This document shows, in pieces, positions 30,500 to 39,802 of a DNA stretch of 64,000 nt (position 1 is its first letter; every line of letters begins with the position of its first letter). The notes under the pieces were generated by a model. The model searched no databases and was not told where the DNA came from. It saw only the letters and a list, made by a program, of their open reading frames with translations. A program made the translations under genes and the position numbers. Source of the DNA: Cepaea nemoralis (Eukaryota > Mollusca > Gastropoda > Stylommatophora > Helicidae); assembly GCA_014155875.1 (NCBI GenBank), contig JACEFZ010011717.1, positions 62,001 to 126,000 on the forward strand, given 5' to 3'.

Positions 30500-30918
30500 C
30501 CTAGAGGAACAGTTCAAGCACCTGGAACCGTATTGACACCGGGTGATCTGCGGGCCCGATCGACATCACCATTTACACCCCTTACCACCATATCCTTCTT
30601 TATAAGCTTTTCGGTGAAGAACCCACCCTTGCAGTTACTACCACTTATAACACCACCCCGGCGGCCTCTTTTATCCCTAAGACGGGAGAATGCCTTCGTA
30701 TTACACCACGACCCTGATTGTTTCATTATTGAACCCATTCCCCCACTAGTAATAATTACCATCGATTAATTCATAGGTGATTTTACTATTCGTTTCCATT
30801 CACCTTCTATTATTAATAACCACAGGCACGACAGACCTCTACAGGACCACTCATCTATCTATAATAACCAGCTGATCCCCTTTAAGGGTCGTACTCCTTT
30901 TTTAATGTATGGGTCGTA
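30500..30918 (+). pseudogene. Broken paralog of the 73-aa gene
   Basis: The final 49 codons before TAA at 30916-30918 read with RPLQDHSSIYNNQLIPFKG, matching KPLKDQTSFYNNQVPLLPL of the gene at 29383. The following 3' sequence (TGTTGTATACCAATAAAA, signal 30954-30959) is also shared. The same frame is open upstream but is interrupted by an in-frame TAA at 30767-30769, and no matching N-terminus is clear. It may be a duplicated gene that has decayed, or a two-exon gene. Confidence 0.5.
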
Positions 30919-31068
30919 AATCTTTTTTTAAGAGTAGTTTGATGTTGTATACCAATAAAAAACACTTGAATATATTACTTTTTTGTTTTTACTTTTGTCT
31001 CTGTGTTTTACTGTGTCAGACTCCTACAAATCTCTTTTTGTTCAGTAACCAACTACACCTCCTTGTTC

Positions 31069-31869
31069 AGTAACCACCTCTTACTTCGTCGAGTATAACC
31101 ACGACCCATCACACCCTTGTTTATACATCACTACACCACGCATACTAATACATTCATATACGCCACCACCATATAACCAACCCATGAGTAGAAACCACGA
31201 CCCATCACACCCTTGTTTATACATCACCACGCACACATTCATATACGTAACCACCATATACCCAACCCATGAGTAGAAACCACGATCCATCACACCCTTG
31301 TTTATACATCACTACACCACGCATACTAACACATTCATATACGTAACCACCATATACCCAACCCATGAGTAGAAACCACGATCCATCACACCCTTGTTTA
31401 TACATCACTACACCACGCATACTAACACATTCATATACGTAACCACCATATACCCAACCCATGAGTAGAAACCACGATCCATCACACCCTTGTTTATACA
31501 TCACTACACCACGCATACTAATACATTCATATACGTAACCACCATATATCCAACCCATGAGTAGAAACCACGACCCATCACACCCTTGTTTATACATCAC
31601 CACGCATACATTCATATACTCCTTTCTAAAATATATAACACCCCTCATCCGTACTCACAACCTTTCTATTCCCACCAACTACTTTTACCTTAATTACTTT
31701 CACACCCGTCAATCACACCCACCAGGCAGGCCGAAAAAAACCCGTTCCCACAAAAAATATTTACCGAGTCGACATTTTCCACAAAAATAAACCCATATTT
31801 CCTTCATAAACCCTTTCAGCCTACCAGTTCAGCCTTAAAAATGGGGTCTGGAAACCATAATCTACTACT
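31069..31869. repeat. Right terminal inverted repeat of the Polinton
   Basis: Inverted match of 17985-18595. It holds about 5.5 copies of the ~96-bp unit versus about 3.5 on the left, which accounts for its greater length. The end is AATCTACTACT at 31869. Confidence 0.9.
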
Positions 31870-31875
31870 AATGTG
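31870..31875. repeat. Right target-site duplication AATGTG
   Basis: Identical to 17979-17984. Confidence 0.93.
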
Positions 31876-31923
31876 AATGGATGAAAATAAAAAGAATGTA
31901 CTATGTTTACCGACAAGCCATAC

Positions 31924-32188
31924 CAAGCATGGAGATGTTGCCTGAGGTCTTCAAACCTTGCTTGACGAAACACACGATGTTGATGATGTTTGTCCCCGTG
32001 CCAAACAAGTCAATGATCTGAACGATGATACCGAAGTTGACCACTCTGAAAATGATACTGACATCAACAGAAACCAGATCATCCTCGTCTCCGATAGACG
32101 TCATCATACATTCGTCACATCGACTCGAGATTGTCTCCTCCAGGTCCGAAGGCACTGTCGAGTTCTTTATTTCCAGTTGTGTGATCAT
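31924..32188 (-). CDS. Receptor gene A, exon 1: N-terminus and TM1
   Basis: It has 265 nt: 88 codons plus the first base of a Gly codon. It starts with MITQLEIKNSTVPSDLEE, an extracellular tail with an N-glycosylation sequon (NST), then TM1 with GTGTNIINIVCF, the position of the conserved Asn of TM1. The donor is CTTG|GTATGG (GT at 31923-31922). Intracellular loop 1 ends FVKQGLKTSGNISMLG. The Polinton target duplication starts 48 nt into the intron. The counterpart in gene B (50223-50469) has the same junction phase and ends ISLLG. Confidence 0.83.
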
Positions 32189-33240
32189 TCTTTGATGGAC
32201 ATTTTTATTTACTTGAATAATTAGAATGTAAATGTTACATTAATTTCTCTCAATATGGTAAACCACGCAGTTTTCATATCTATCCAGTCACATAATAACA
32301 CTGTGAATAGATGTGGATGAAATAATATCTGTCTGTCTGTCGGTCGGTCGGTTGGTAAGTCGGTTTATCTGTTTCTCTTTCGGTCTGTCGGTCTATCTGT
32401 CTGTCTTTCTATGGGCCTGTCTTGTCTTTCTGCATGTCTGCCCTGCCTGTCTGTTTATCCTTCTATTTCCGCGTATGCGCTGAGCTTGTTTGCTCTTTTT
32501 AATTGAATTAAGTCTTTTGGTCTCACCATGTATTTACATTCGCACCTTCTTTATTGTCAGTCACACTTTTTTTCTAGGTTATATTGTAATCAATAAAAGA
32601 CAGCAATTATGTGATACCTAAACTCGAACATACATTAAACAACCATACTCGAAGAAACGAGCTGTCTGTTAAAATCAATTAAGTAAATTGTCATCTTGCG
32701 CATAATCAATTCAACATATATTTTTCAATTAGAATGAAAATAAATCAGGTCGTGCATAAATTAGATCCGACGTTAAGTAAACATAATTCATACATTTTAA
32801 AACACATAAACCAACAGATAGTGTTTAAAATTTGACAAATGGGATATACTGCTATAGACTGTTTGAACAATGTAAACACATTAAATACACAACGTGACTT
32901 ACAAGTTATAACTTAATGAGAACAAAACATCCATATTGATTCAATTATTCAGTGTTAGTTTGTAGATGCCTGTTTATTTCAATATGTATAGAGTGTATTT
33001 TTAATGCCTGTGCAGTGTTTGAAAATATTGCCAGTCCAAGCTTTGTATTGACCTTTTGTTAAGTTCATGCAACATAATAGGTAAATAGAAAAATTGGACC
33101 GGCAATATTTACAACTAACTAACTAACTAACTCTAACAGACTTTTAGTGTTAGGAATCTTTGACAATTAGTAAACAAGCAAAACAAACATTCCTGGCAGC
33201 TTAGAAGATGTGCACTTATAGAACATGCTGAACATGCATG
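32189..33240. promoter_or_regulatory. Upstream region of receptor gene A
   Basis: An AT-rich stretch upstream of exon 1 with a decayed CTGT/CGGT microsatellite at 32325-32450. No ORF or clear TATA/Inr pair was recognised. The promoter of gene A is expected here by position only. Confidence 0.35.
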
Positions 33241-33245
33241 GGGAA

Positions 33246-33655
33246 TTCTTCTTCTTCTTCTTCTTCTTCTTCTTCTTCTTCTTCTTCTTCTTCTTCTTCT
33301 TCTTCTTCTTCTTCTTCTTCTTCTTCTTCTTCTTCTTCTTCTTCTTCTTCTTCTTCTTCTTCTTCTTCTTCTTCTTCTTCTTCTTTTTCTTCTTCATCTG
33401 CTCCTCCTCCTCCTCCTCCTTCTTCTTCTTCTTCTTCTTCTTCTTCTTCTTCTTCTTCTTCTTCTTCTTCTTCTTCTTCTTCTTCTTCTTCTTCTTCTTC
33501 TTCTTCTTCTTCTTCTTCTTCTTCTTCTTCTTCTTCTTCTTCTTCTTCTTCTTCTTCTTCTTCTTCTTCTTTTTCTTCTTCTTCTTCTTCTTCTTCTTCT
33601 TCTTCTTCTTCTTCTTCTTCTTCTTCTTCTTCTTCTTCTTCTTCTTCTTCTTCTT

Positions 33656-33719
<64 letters not shown>
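33246..33719. repeat. (TTC)n tract of about 440 bp followed by (TTA)n
   Basis: Almost pure TTC/GAA triplets run to about 33684 with a short (CTC) interruption at 33400-33418 and two TTT variants, then TTA triplets to 33719. ORFs of poly-Ser, poly-Phe, poly-Lys or poly-Arg across it are artefacts. Confidence 0.97.
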
Positions 33720-33721
<2 letters not shown>

Positions 33722-33808
33722 CCGGAATACAACTAAAGCAGACGAAGCCTTGTTACAAACCTTTGAAAACAAAGTCTTAAGACGCATCTTTGGGCCCATT
33801 AGATATAC
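33722..33808 (+). mobile_element. LINE fragment (RTE-like 'B'), part 1
   Basis: It encodes ADEALLQTFENKVLRRIFGPI, the end of a reverse-transcriptase ORF. It continues at 35054 after a nested LINE. The same protein segment occurs uninterrupted on the minus strand at 49556-49985. Confidence 0.8.
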
Positions 33809-33812
33809 ACAA

Positions 33813-33815
<3 letters not shown>

Positions 33816-33851
<36 letters not shown>

Positions 33852-35046
33852 CGACAGATCATCCTCATTGCACATCGAACCATTCAGTCCATAAGTGCTC
33901 GGATCCCCTCCTCAGCAAATCCCGCAACGTGTAGAGGCTAACGACGCCAGTTCTGTGTTGGTTTATCAATCTTCTTTGGCTTCCTGCGTAGTGTTCTTGT
34001 TTGGCCATCCCTCTTTTAATTTGCTGCTCTCGCAGTCTGGCCATTGTTGTAGATTCACAGTCATCACTTGGTTCTCGCAAAAGTCTTACTTCTCGAAGAG
34101 CATTCAGGATGTCGGCCTGGTCCATGGCGCGTCCGCCCTCCACAGTAGCCTCACCTGCGAGCTTGTCAGCCCGCTCATTTCCTTGTACTCTCGCATGCCC
34201 TGGCACGAAGATGAAACTAATCTTTGCCAGTCGAGACCGCTCCAGAGGCAACAACCATTCTCTTCGGATCGATCCCTCCTCTATCCTCTTGATCATGTTC
34301 ATTGAGTCGCTGAGGAAACAAGCCCTAGTGAATGTCTGTGTCTCGAGCCATGTTATTGCTTTACTTACTGCCATGACTTCCATGGTCAGGCTACTTGTGG
34401 TTTCAGTGAAAGCACCAGAGTCCTCCTTCACAATTCTCCCTCCGGCCCGAGCTGTAAAGGCCCATGAGCTTCTCACATGTCGGACGACCGACCCATCTGT
34501 GTAGATGACCGCGTCACCGTCTAGCGAATTCTCGAAAATCAACGCTTGTACTTCAGCCTCAACAGCAGCCGGATTTTCTTGTCTGCATTTTCTATCTAGT
34601 TGGATGCAAACTGAAAAGGATGTGCAGAAGTCTGTTGGCACTTGCACCCACTCCTCGCCAGGTTCTAAGTCCTCAAGTGAACACACCTGTTGAAGAATGT
34701 CTTCGGCTTGACCCATCCACGACCTTCCTCTTTTTAACCTGCTGCCCTTCACCTTCCTAATTTCACTATGCAGTGGATGTTGTATGTTTGCGTTAATTCT
34801 GAGGTAGGCGCGTGCCCTGCAACCTTGTATTCTCTCTTCAATGGTTGGAAAATCAAGAAGGTAGCGCATCGCCCTGCATGCTGTATCTCTTGTACATCCA
34901 AGAATAATGCGCATAGCTTCATTCTGTATCCTTTCCATCCTTTCTATCTGCTTATGGCTGAGAGTCAGGATTGCCATTGCATACTCCAAAACAGACATGA
35001 CCAGCCCCTCGTACAGAAGACATAGATGGCGCTGCTCACAGTGGAG
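33816..35046 (-). mobile_element. 5'-truncated I/Nimb-like LINE nested in LINE B, TSD ACAAAGT
   Basis: Target duplications lie at 33809-33815 and 35047-35053. The 3' (TTAG)n tail is at 33816-33851. The minus frame from 35046 to 33865 gives the end of the reverse transcriptase (QIERMERIQNEAMRIILGCTR) and a complete RNase H (IYTDGSVV, MEVMAV, LSDSMNM, GNERADKLAG). It is a different subfamily from the copy at 55377-58720. Confidence 0.92.
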
Positions 35047-35053
35047 ACAAAGT

Positions 35054-35158
35054 GGAGAGTGGAAAAGAAGAAGCAACAAAGACATTTATGATCTATTTAA
35101 GTCCCCGCTAATCACTGGTATCATGAAGGTTAATAGACTGCAATGGCTGGGGCATATA
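35054..35158 (+). mobile_element. LINE B, part 2, with A-rich and (AT)n end
   Basis: It resumes GEWKRRSNKDIYDLFKSPLI and ends at MKVNRLQWLGHIE, followed by an A tract (35159-35180) and (AT)n to 35217. Confidence 0.8.
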
Positions 35159-35163
35159 GAAAA

Positions 35164-35217
<54 letters not shown>

Positions 35218-35218
<1 letters not shown>

Positions 35219-35573
35219 TAGGGATAAATGCAGCATATCATGTCCACAAGACAAGCCCCATCATATTCATGCAACAAATCTCTCAATCCAGTAATATACA
35301 GATGCCCCGTCGCTTAGTTTACTGAGCGCATCTCGATAATGTTGATATTCTCACCAAGTTCTGATGATAACTTCTTCCAGTGTATACGTTTGTACATACT
35401 CATAACATGCACGTATTACTTATAATAAGAAAAATAATGAAATAATACGCACATATTTATTAGGAGATTGTAAATAAGCACATGGTATTTGGAGTTTAAC
35501 AAAATAGTGAAGAAGATATTTTGGTAGATCCTCTCATTAAGTATATGTAATCAGCAAAAAAGATATTTAACCT
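35218..35573. other. Intergenic, nothing recognised
   Basis: AT-rich sequence without supported features. Confidence 0.4.
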
Positions 35574-35585
35574 ATATTACTTCTT

Positions 35586-35829
35586 GCCGGTCTCTCTGGC
35601 TGAGGGGTTACAACACTTTCTCCGTAATCCCGTTTATCACGCAGAGTCTCGTAGCGGGAGAGAACTGAGAGCGGTTCGACCCCCGCTGGTGACTTGCGGG
35701 ATACTGAGCCGGCCGCTCAGAAAGCAATGGCAAACTATTGAGCATAATCTTGCCAAGAAATCAACAGACAGCTGAAAGATGCTGCTGTTGATAGCGATGT
35801 CCTGTAAAGGATATGCAAAAAAAAAACAA
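35586..35829 (+). mobile_element. Full-length tRNA-derived SINE with 12-bp TSD
   Basis: The target duplication ATATTACTTCTT is at 35574-35585 and 35830-35841. The A box TGGCTGAGGGG is at 35597-35607 and the B box GGTTCGACCCC at 35673-35683. The long A-to-B spacing suggests a Ser/Leu-type tRNA origin. The core after the tRNA part (GCCGCTCAGAAAGCAATGGC ... TGTCCTGTAAAGGATATGC) is shared with two truncated copies at 45825-46011 and 59977-60080. The tail is A-rich. Confidence 0.92.
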
Positions 35830-35841
35830 ATATTACTTCTT

Positions 35842-38220
35842 AGGATAATTATATCTCATTTAATGTAGACTAAGCAAGTGAGATAACAAAGAAATAAGTC
35901 CTTCACTGGATGGAAAATAGATTGTCAGTAATCTCCATAGCAATTAATTCAGCAAAACAGTCTCTAAACACTATTCTAACATTTAGAGAAGTAATGAATG
36001 GGTTCAAATCCCTATATACTGTCCTAACCATCACTATTGTGTTACGAAAAGTATATCTTACCTGTGTTCCAGACGGCTTCTATGGTAAATCCACAAGAAT
36101 TACACACACAGCCTTTCTGGCTCAGAGCATTTAGCAAATGACACAGGATGAAATTCTGCATGCAGTTTATAATGAGTTAAACGTTAATTTCTCCGGCAGA
36201 GTTTTAATTACCTAATAACACCGTAGGAATGTCCTGTAGTCATATCGCGGTTCACACATCCTGTTTACACTGCCTGTTTCGTATATCATTCCATCTAGGC
36301 GCGTCTGTTTATTTACTTCATCCTGTTTGGATAACTATTCCATTATCCCCGTGGGGTCTTCCTTCAAATAATACAGACGTAGTGAGTATGTGCTGATAAC
36401 CGAGTCGTTCTAGAATGTTACAGCTGTAATGTCACAATGACCCACGCCCCATTGCAAGGCACGTGATGATGAAATTAAAAGAATACATTGGTTACTTGTA
36501 TAGCTGTCTTTAAGCATCCTTCTCTGATAGTTGTATTTACAATGTCAATATTTATGTAGAGAAATGACATTCACAAATTCGCTGTGTGTGTGAGAATCCT
36601 TGTTATAAATGTAACATGCGTCTAAATCCAAAGGAACTGCAAAACATGATAGATATAGATATTAAAAAATATGAAAGGCTGTTTTTGCATCTGTCATAGC
36701 ATAGAAAGAGTTAATGAGGGCTAGATAGTTAATCTTTCCTCTTGAGCCTAAGTCGGCGCATAGGGCAGAATGAGGGTTAGCACACGCAAAATACTAATGT
36801 ATAGACAGAGTTAGCAGTTGACAGTATGGGGGAGGGGGGAAGTTGAATAGAGGAACAGTTAACCGAAGTCAGTTAGCTCGGCGTTTCACAGGAAATGCAG
36901 GGGTCACAAACGACTACTTCAAGGGAAACGGGTTGGACGCGATTCACTCATGCACGGGATAGCCTCAGCGACCACACGTAGTTTGTTCAATATACACAAT
37001 GCAGTCGGTCGTCCCAGTACAACATTATCCGCCAGATAGTTTTCCTGCATTAAACATTGGACTTTGAAGTAATTTCGCCAGCAATTTGATCACATAACAT
37101 TGTTACACGTATGCTACTGTGATTGTCCACTTAGACAGATCGAGGGTGACAGTTGTGAAGTAGCGTTTGGCATCACATTGGGCTGCGACAGATAGCGAGT
37201 GATATTGTAGTGTCGAAGGCATAAAACGAGTACCTTGACGACAACGTAAAATAATACAAAGTAATTCAGCTTTACAGAACAGAATTATGAAAAATATAGA
37301 ACGTTGCGGCGACTAGTCTTCAACAGCAAACACATACATGCACACAATACAACATATGATCACTGAGAAGACACCCCAGTGACTAAATGAGGGTATAAGG
37401 TCGTGATGAGAAGAATAAAAAGATGAAAATGATGAGAGCAATGAAGCGAAAATGAAAATTTGAAGGAAAAAAAACACTGTGCTACTTATCTTAGAATACC
37501 AGGCTGTGATACTAACATGTATTTCACCTTGATATTCTTACATAGACATCCTCTGGAGTTTGTTGATAATGGGGACCAGGGTAGGGGATGGTAACGGTTC
37601 AGTGTAGATTCCCGGTAAGTGAGTGGAAGTGGTACATGAAACAGGTGACGATAACAGTAGAAAGGTGACCATCAAGCGTATGTCCACATTGTTTTGATTG
37701 TGCATGATTGTGAAATAAACTGCATCTCAAGCTGCAGCCGTGTGTTGTCTTATATACATCGAGAGCATCTGCCAGACGGCCTTGTTGGGCGAGCTACGTA
37801 AATGAGAGAATATGACAGTTGCTAACAAGTAACATGGCACACACCTTAGACGCATCGGACATTTAGTGTTAGATTCCTGTTTATAGGCTAACCGATACTC
37901 CATGGGTGATTGAACAGCATCACATCAGTTACCTTTTACTTCCCCATACATTTCATGGTTACCAATTTAACACGGGTCGACATGGCAGTCCAGATGAATT
38001 GTAAACATTCACCCGATATGGACTCGCCCCTATGACAGCTGGGCAGTCAGTCAAATGTATATACGAACTCGTAGTTCTTGTAAAGAGTGAGAAAGTGCCT
38101 CAATTTGAATAACAATAATACGCACATAATGGTGACTTCAAAGAAACCTTACATGACATAAAGAAAGCTTGAAGCTAGTGTTAGTAATCTTGGAGTAAGC
38201 ACAAACATTGGAGAAATGAG
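35842..38220. other. Intergenic between receptor genes, no gene recognised
   Basis: About 2.4 kb without a supported ORF. A B-box-like GGTTCAAATCC near 36001 suggests another old SINE. A short motif GAGCCTAAGTCGGCGCATAG at 36745 recurs at 43140 and marks a dispersed repeat. Confidence 0.4.
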
Positions 38221-38289
38221 TGCATGGGTAACATCGGATGGGAGATGTATCACATAAATATACAACAAGATAGGGAAAGTACCAACTTA

Positions 38290-38485
38290 ATTTTAGCAAG
38301 TAGATTGCCAACTAACAGTATACCACAAGAAGCAATGGAAGCAGAAGAAGAGACCGACCACGTCAATGATGGACAGAATCCATGGGAATATCGATATATG
38401 AAGCCCATAAGCAGGCACTCTTCCGCTGTTTGTACTTCACCTCGATACCGCAAGGTACAAGAGGAACATGATGAGATGATAAGCA
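38290..38485 (+). mobile_element. Decayed 3' end of LINE R
   Basis: It contains the 3' end of the family at 39803-41537 on the opposite strand, including CCGACCACGT-, CCATGGGAATATCGATATATG- and GGTACAAGAGGAACATGATG-type blocks. Confidence 0.75.
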
Positions 38486-38486
38486 T

Positions 38487-38492
38487 TTTATT
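38487..38492 (-). promoter_or_regulatory. Possible poly(A) signal of receptor gene B
   Basis: AATAAA on the minus strand about 147 nt after the stop at 38639. Confidence 0.4.
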
Positions 38493-38638
38493 CATTACCA
38501 CTCTGTCATTGGATGTTGGAAAATTAATGTCCCAATTTGTCAGAATTAACAATAGGTGGCGAAGGGGTGACTGCCTCCAACTCCATTCTTACAATAGATG
38601 TAAAAAAGCTCAAATGTGCCCTAACCACGCTTTACCTT

Positions 38639-39283
38639 TTAAGTCGGCTGTTGTAGTTTACTGTCTTTACTGTTTTGATCTTTTCCACTGCGAAAACAGA
38701 AGAAGTACCCGAAGGTCTGTCTATACTTGCTGCTTGTTCTGTAGTAAATCAACATACTGAAAGATGCGTTGATGGATTCCAGGATGTAAGAGAAAGAAAT
38801 GAGGACAGCGTTGAAGTTTCGATACGAGCCACTTACAGAAAACTGGGGGATAGAAACAATACCAATAAAAATTACACAATCAGGGAGATAACAAATGATG
38901 AATAACACGGAAATGAACACAACCATTTTAGAAACAGTATGATCCCGTGAAGACATGACATCTGCTGTCCCCGGTGCTGTGAATTTTCTCCGCCAGTGTA
39001 TTTTACCCTTCAGCATTATGACGAGAACAACCGTTGCCACGCATATAGTAATAAATGAGGTGAAGGGAAGACAACAGCTGTTGATAATATAGGAATATGT
39101 TGAAACGTCCGGAGAATCGTCCGTGAAAATAATGCCCAGCCACGTTGTGTTTGGCTTGCGTGGATGTGGTACTGTAGCGAATCGTGTGGTGTAGTAGATT
39201 GGAGCTATGTTGCTACAGTATATAATCACGTAGATAGCGATATTGATAATCCAAACGCGTCTACGGGTAAGAATCCTTTTGAT
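38639..39283 (-). CDS. Receptor gene B, exon 3: TM4 to C-terminus
   Basis: It has 645 nt including the stop. The acceptor TTTTCAG precedes 39283 in phase 0. It encodes IKRILTRRR, TM4 (IIYCSNIAPIYY), loop 2 with NTTWLGIIFTDD, TM5, a basic third loop (KGKIHWRRK), TM6 with IICYLPDCVIF and TM7 ending SMLIYYRTSSKYR. It is colinear with exon 3 of gene A with many substitutions and a similar length, so the two are tandem paralogs rather than allelic copies. With exons at 45431-45645 and 50223-50469 it gives an intact 368-aa receptor. Gastropod chemosensory-type receptor is the best guess; a peptide receptor is the alternative. Confidence 0.85.
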   Translation of the reverse strand: MKRILTRRRVWIINIAIYVIIYCSNIAPIYYTTRFATVPHPRKPNTTWLGIIFTDDSPDVSTYSYIINSCCLPFTSFITICVATVVLVIMLKGKIHWRRKFTAPGTADVMSSRDHTVSKMVVFISVLFIICYLPDCVIFIGIVSIPQFSVSGSYRNFNAVLISFSYILESINASFSMLIYYRTSSKYRQTFGYFFCFRSGKDQNSKDSKLQQPT

Positions 39284-39793
39284 CTGAAAATGGAGACAAT
39301 TATTTTGATGTTTTGTAAGAAAAGAATTGCAATTGTTCTATTACATATGTGTCTGAAAAATAAGAGTCTATACATTTACAATGAAGTAAATGAAATAGTG
39401 GTTGCTCTTAGAACAACCGAGCTGTCAAACATAAGTTCACAGATCACTCGATGAGCTAACGTAGAAATAAAGATGGGGTGTCTTCAGGCAGAAGAAAGCT
39501 AAGGTGATTTATGATCTATTTCTTAGTGCCAGGAACCTGATAACGAGATTAGAATGTCCACAACATATAACCAACACTCACACAATTAACAAAGCACAAT
39601 CTGTAGGCTAGGTTAAGAAAATCCAAAAGTAAGCACACAGAGTTAACAAAGCATAATATGTAGGTCAGGTTTAGAAAATCAAAAAGTAAACACACAGATA
39701 TTACAAAGCATAATCTGTAGGTCAGGTTAAGAACACGAAAACAGTAAATCCAGCGATTCAGCTGAACAACATCTGTAGGTCAGATTAGGAAAA
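39284..39793. repeat. Intron 2 of gene B, start: short tandem duplications
   Basis: Repeats of about 60 bp (AATCTGTAGGTCAGGTTAAG with TAAACACACAGATTA-like parts) run from 39590 to 39800. LINE R inserted in one unit (the repeats resume after 41547). Confidence 0.6.
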
Positions 39794-39802
39794 TGAAACA
39801 GT

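Larger units (their letters stand above)
17985..31869 (+). mobile_element. Complete Polinton/Maverick (adintovirus-like) element, 13,885 bp, no PolB
   Basis: The element is bounded by inverted termini starting AGTAGTAGATTATGG and by 6-bp direct repeats AATGTG. It encodes the morphogenesis set of this class (packaging ATPase, penton-like proteins, double-jelly-roll major capsid protein, adenain-like protease), a retroviral-type integrase with chromodomain, and a Bcl-2-like protein. The coding frames are intact apart from one broken small paralog near the right end. No protein-primed family B DNA polymerase is seen in any frame. Elements of this class with the polymerase are usually 15-20 kb, so this one is short. 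It sits in intron 1 of receptor gene A, 48 nt from the exon 1 donor. Confidence 0.95.

Noticed and set aside
33225..33818. Poly-Ser, poly-Phe, poly-Lys and poly-Arg ORFs
   Set aside because: All are readings of the (TTC)n tract.
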